Shown here piece by piece: positions 17,103-18,554 of a stretch of DNA of 18,554 nt. How positions within the stretch are numbered: position 1 is the stretch's first letter; each line of letters begins with the position of its first letter. The stretch is from Chryseosolibacter sp044507115 (GTDB lineage: Bacteria; Bacteroidota; Bacteroidia; Cytophagales; Cyclobacteriaceae): assembly GCA_044507115.1 (NCBI GenBank), contig JBIQJZ010000054.1, positions 1 to 18,554 of the forward strand. The letters run 5' to 3'. A model generated the notes under the pieces. It saw nothing but the letters and a program-made list of their open reading frames with translations. It was not told where the DNA came from and searched no databases. The translations under genes and the position numbers were made by a program.

Positions 17103-17186
17103 CCTAACACATTGGGGCTTAAACTGCTTTGCGAGAGGTCCAGGGCACGGACGAAGCAGACTTATGAGGTGCGGCGAATGGTCGGA

Positions 17187-18554
17187 CTATTCAGAAACAA
17201 TGATAAACTGCTTTGTTTCGTTTGCGCCCAGCGATATGGATAGTCCGGTGATCAACGCGTTGCCGTCCTTAGACTCCATGTTCTTCCCAACCTCCAGAAC
17301 CTGATAATCAGACTCCGGAGAAACGGTGTACCATTCGGGGAATTGATTGACCCGCGGCCAGTCGACGGGCAATTTCATCTGCGCGGCATGCCGAACCTTG
17401 TCGAAATGCAGTTTTCCATCCCACGCCGACCGGGATTGTATAGTAATATATAGAGTATCACCCTTCGTCTCGGCCCCGAGCAGCACTTCGCTGCTCCAGG
17501 GCTGAAGGTATGTACCCTTGGACTTCCAGAGATTATACATCAGCGTGGTGCGCGCAAAATTGCCGTCGCCGTACCATCCCTCAATAATGCCTGAATTTCT
17601 CCATCGTTGCGCGCTCTCGCGGTGACTGGAATCCTGCATCGACCACATCACCTGTATCTCCGCATCGATCCATTGTGCTGCGTCATTTTCGTTCACGCGA
17701 TTGTAAAGGTTCAGCGCGCCTTCAATGGCGTCGGCATATCCGTCGGCGCCGTGATTCTCCCAGTTATGATTGTGGTATTTTTTTAAGTTTCCAAAAACCT
17801 TCAGAACGGCGCCTCGATACGCTGATATGCTGTCGAGCATATAAACATCGTAAAATCCGTTCAAGGTATACCCCCAGGTATCGGCGAGCACTGTATCGAC
17901 GATTGAGCCAGTCGTAGGGTTGATCGCATTGTAGAATAGGCCGTCCTCGTTCCGGCCATGCGCCAGGATATAATCCAGCAATTCGTAAAGCGGTCTCTTA
18001 TAGAGGCGCTGTTTTTCCTTGTCAGCATAGTGAAGCGTCACGTACAGCTCGCACAAACCCGCCACTAACTCACAACCATGATCGCGCAATCTCAAATAGT
18101 CAAAACCATGTAGTGGATAGCCAGCACCCAGTAGAAAGTGGTCAGCAATCTGGGTACCCCAATCCAGATACCTTTGGTCACGAGTCATCCAGTACATACG
18201 GGAAAGAGTCTGAAGCAATTCCCCGTTCACTTCCGCAACCGGACTATTCCCGAAATCCTCCCTGCCGAACTCATCAGCAACATTCACATGCTCATCCATG
18301 TCTGCCAGCATTGTGAGAAGCCTTTCTGACCACGGACTATCACCAAGCCACTCTGTGACAGGAATCAGTCCGTCCTTTATGTATTCAGATGTACCGAAAA
18401 CGACCCGGTCCATTGAAACAGAGTCATGCAGAAATCCCTTTTTGGAAAAGGAATATGTGTCCGGCATAGACTTCACTCGCGACGTCAGCCCAATTTCGTT
18501 GTCGAGCATTTCGCGCATCAGTGCGAGGGAGAGCGCATTCCGGCGCTCGGGCCG
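17187..18554 (-). CDS. (alpha/alpha)-barrel-like, carbohydrate-type protein of unrecognised family (5'-partial)
   Basis: The frame is open through the right edge of the window, so the N terminus is missing; 455 residues are visible. The internal Met at 18518 is not a convincing start, because in-frame coding continues upstream of it. About residues 50-350 consist of repeated helical hairpins with aromatic and acidic clusters (for example DTWGYTLNGFYDVYML, GWYGDGNFARTTLMY), as in six-hairpin glycosidase-like folds. The last 100 or so residues look like a beta-sandwich (TLYITIQSRSAWDGKLHF). I infer a glycoside hydrolase, lyase or epimerase-like carbohydrate protein, but I do not recognise a named family or catalytic motif. 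The gene lies near the sugar oxidation block, though the CDGSH gene separates them. Confidence 0.75.
   Translation of the reverse strand, partial: RPERRNALSLALMREMLDNEIGLTSRVKSMPDTYSFSKKGFLHDSVSMDRVVFGTSEYIKDGLIPVTEWLGDSPWSERLLTMLADMDEHVNVADEFGREDFGNSPVAEVNGELLQTLSRMYWMTRDQRYLDWGTQIADHFLLGAGYPLHGFDYLRLRDHGCELVAGLCELYVTLHYADKEKQRLYKRPLYELLDYILAHGRNEDGLFYNAINPTTGSIVDTVLADTWGYTLNGFYDVYMLDSISAYRGAVLKVFGNLKKYHNHNWENHGADGYADAIEGALNLYNRVNENDAAQWIDAEIQVMWSMQDSSHRESAQRWRNSGIIEGWYGDGNFARTTLMYNLWKSKGTYLQPWSSEVLLGAETKGDTLYITIQSRSAWDGKLHFDKVRHAAQMKLPVDWPRVNQFPEWYTVSPESDYQVLEVGKNMESKDGNALITGLSISLGANETKQFIIVSE

Noticed and set aside
17124..17159. Inverted repeat CTGCTT / AAGCAG between the CDGSH gene and the convergent gene, considered as a terminator
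   Set aside because: The stem is six base pairs with a 24-nt loop and no following T-run, so it does not support a terminator call.

Overview
The window looks like a chromosomal segment from a Bacteroidota bacterium, plausibly a Cytophagales-type soil or aquatic organism. The reasons are a TonB-dependent receptor with an N-terminal carboxypeptidase-regulatory-like domain, ThuA/Gfo-Idh-MocA/TIM-barrel sugar genes, Piru_Ver-type (TIGR02604-like) dehydrogenases, and starts without clear Shine-Dalgarno sequences. A run of ten N at 9879-9888 marks it as a scaffolded draft or metagenome assembly.

Layout. Bases 2-106 may hold the end of an unrecognised gene. An ABC exporter (298-2040, +) is followed convergently by an NAD-dependent epimerase/dehydratase and, upstream of that on the same strand, a TonB-dependent receptor (2016-5435, -). 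A RibD-C/DHFR-like reductase (5597-6157, +) lies divergent from the receptor. From 16736 down to 6152 all genes are on the minus strand. In transcription order they are: a cupredoxin/beta-propeller dehydrogenase/HEAT protein, a LacI-family regulator, a ThuA/beta-propeller dehydrogenase/HEAT/LamG-like/cupredoxin lipoprotein, a stand-alone ThuA lipoprotein, a Gfo/Idh/MocA oxidoreductase, and a D-tagatose-3-epimerase-like TIM-barrel protein. A CDGSH iron-sulfur protein (16878-17102, +) diverges from this block. The window ends inside an (alpha/alpha)-barrel-like carbohydrate-type protein (17187-18554, -).

The minus-strand block reads as a LacI-controlled carbohydrate oxidation locus. Two exported beta-propeller dehydrogenases each carry a complete type-1 copper (cupredoxin) site, one at the N terminus and one at the C terminus. 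Neither has the CxxCH heme motif usual in this protein family, so electrons probably leave through copper rather than cytochrome c. The cytoplasmic-looking Gfo/Idh/MocA and TIM-barrel enzymes could then process the oxidised sugar. A perfect 24-bp palindrome with a central CpG lies 39 bp upstream of the ThuA-dehydrogenase start and is a strong candidate operator for the neighbouring LacI protein. A second perfect palindrome of 18 bp sits directly upstream of the LacI start. The sugar substrate cannot be read from the sequence.
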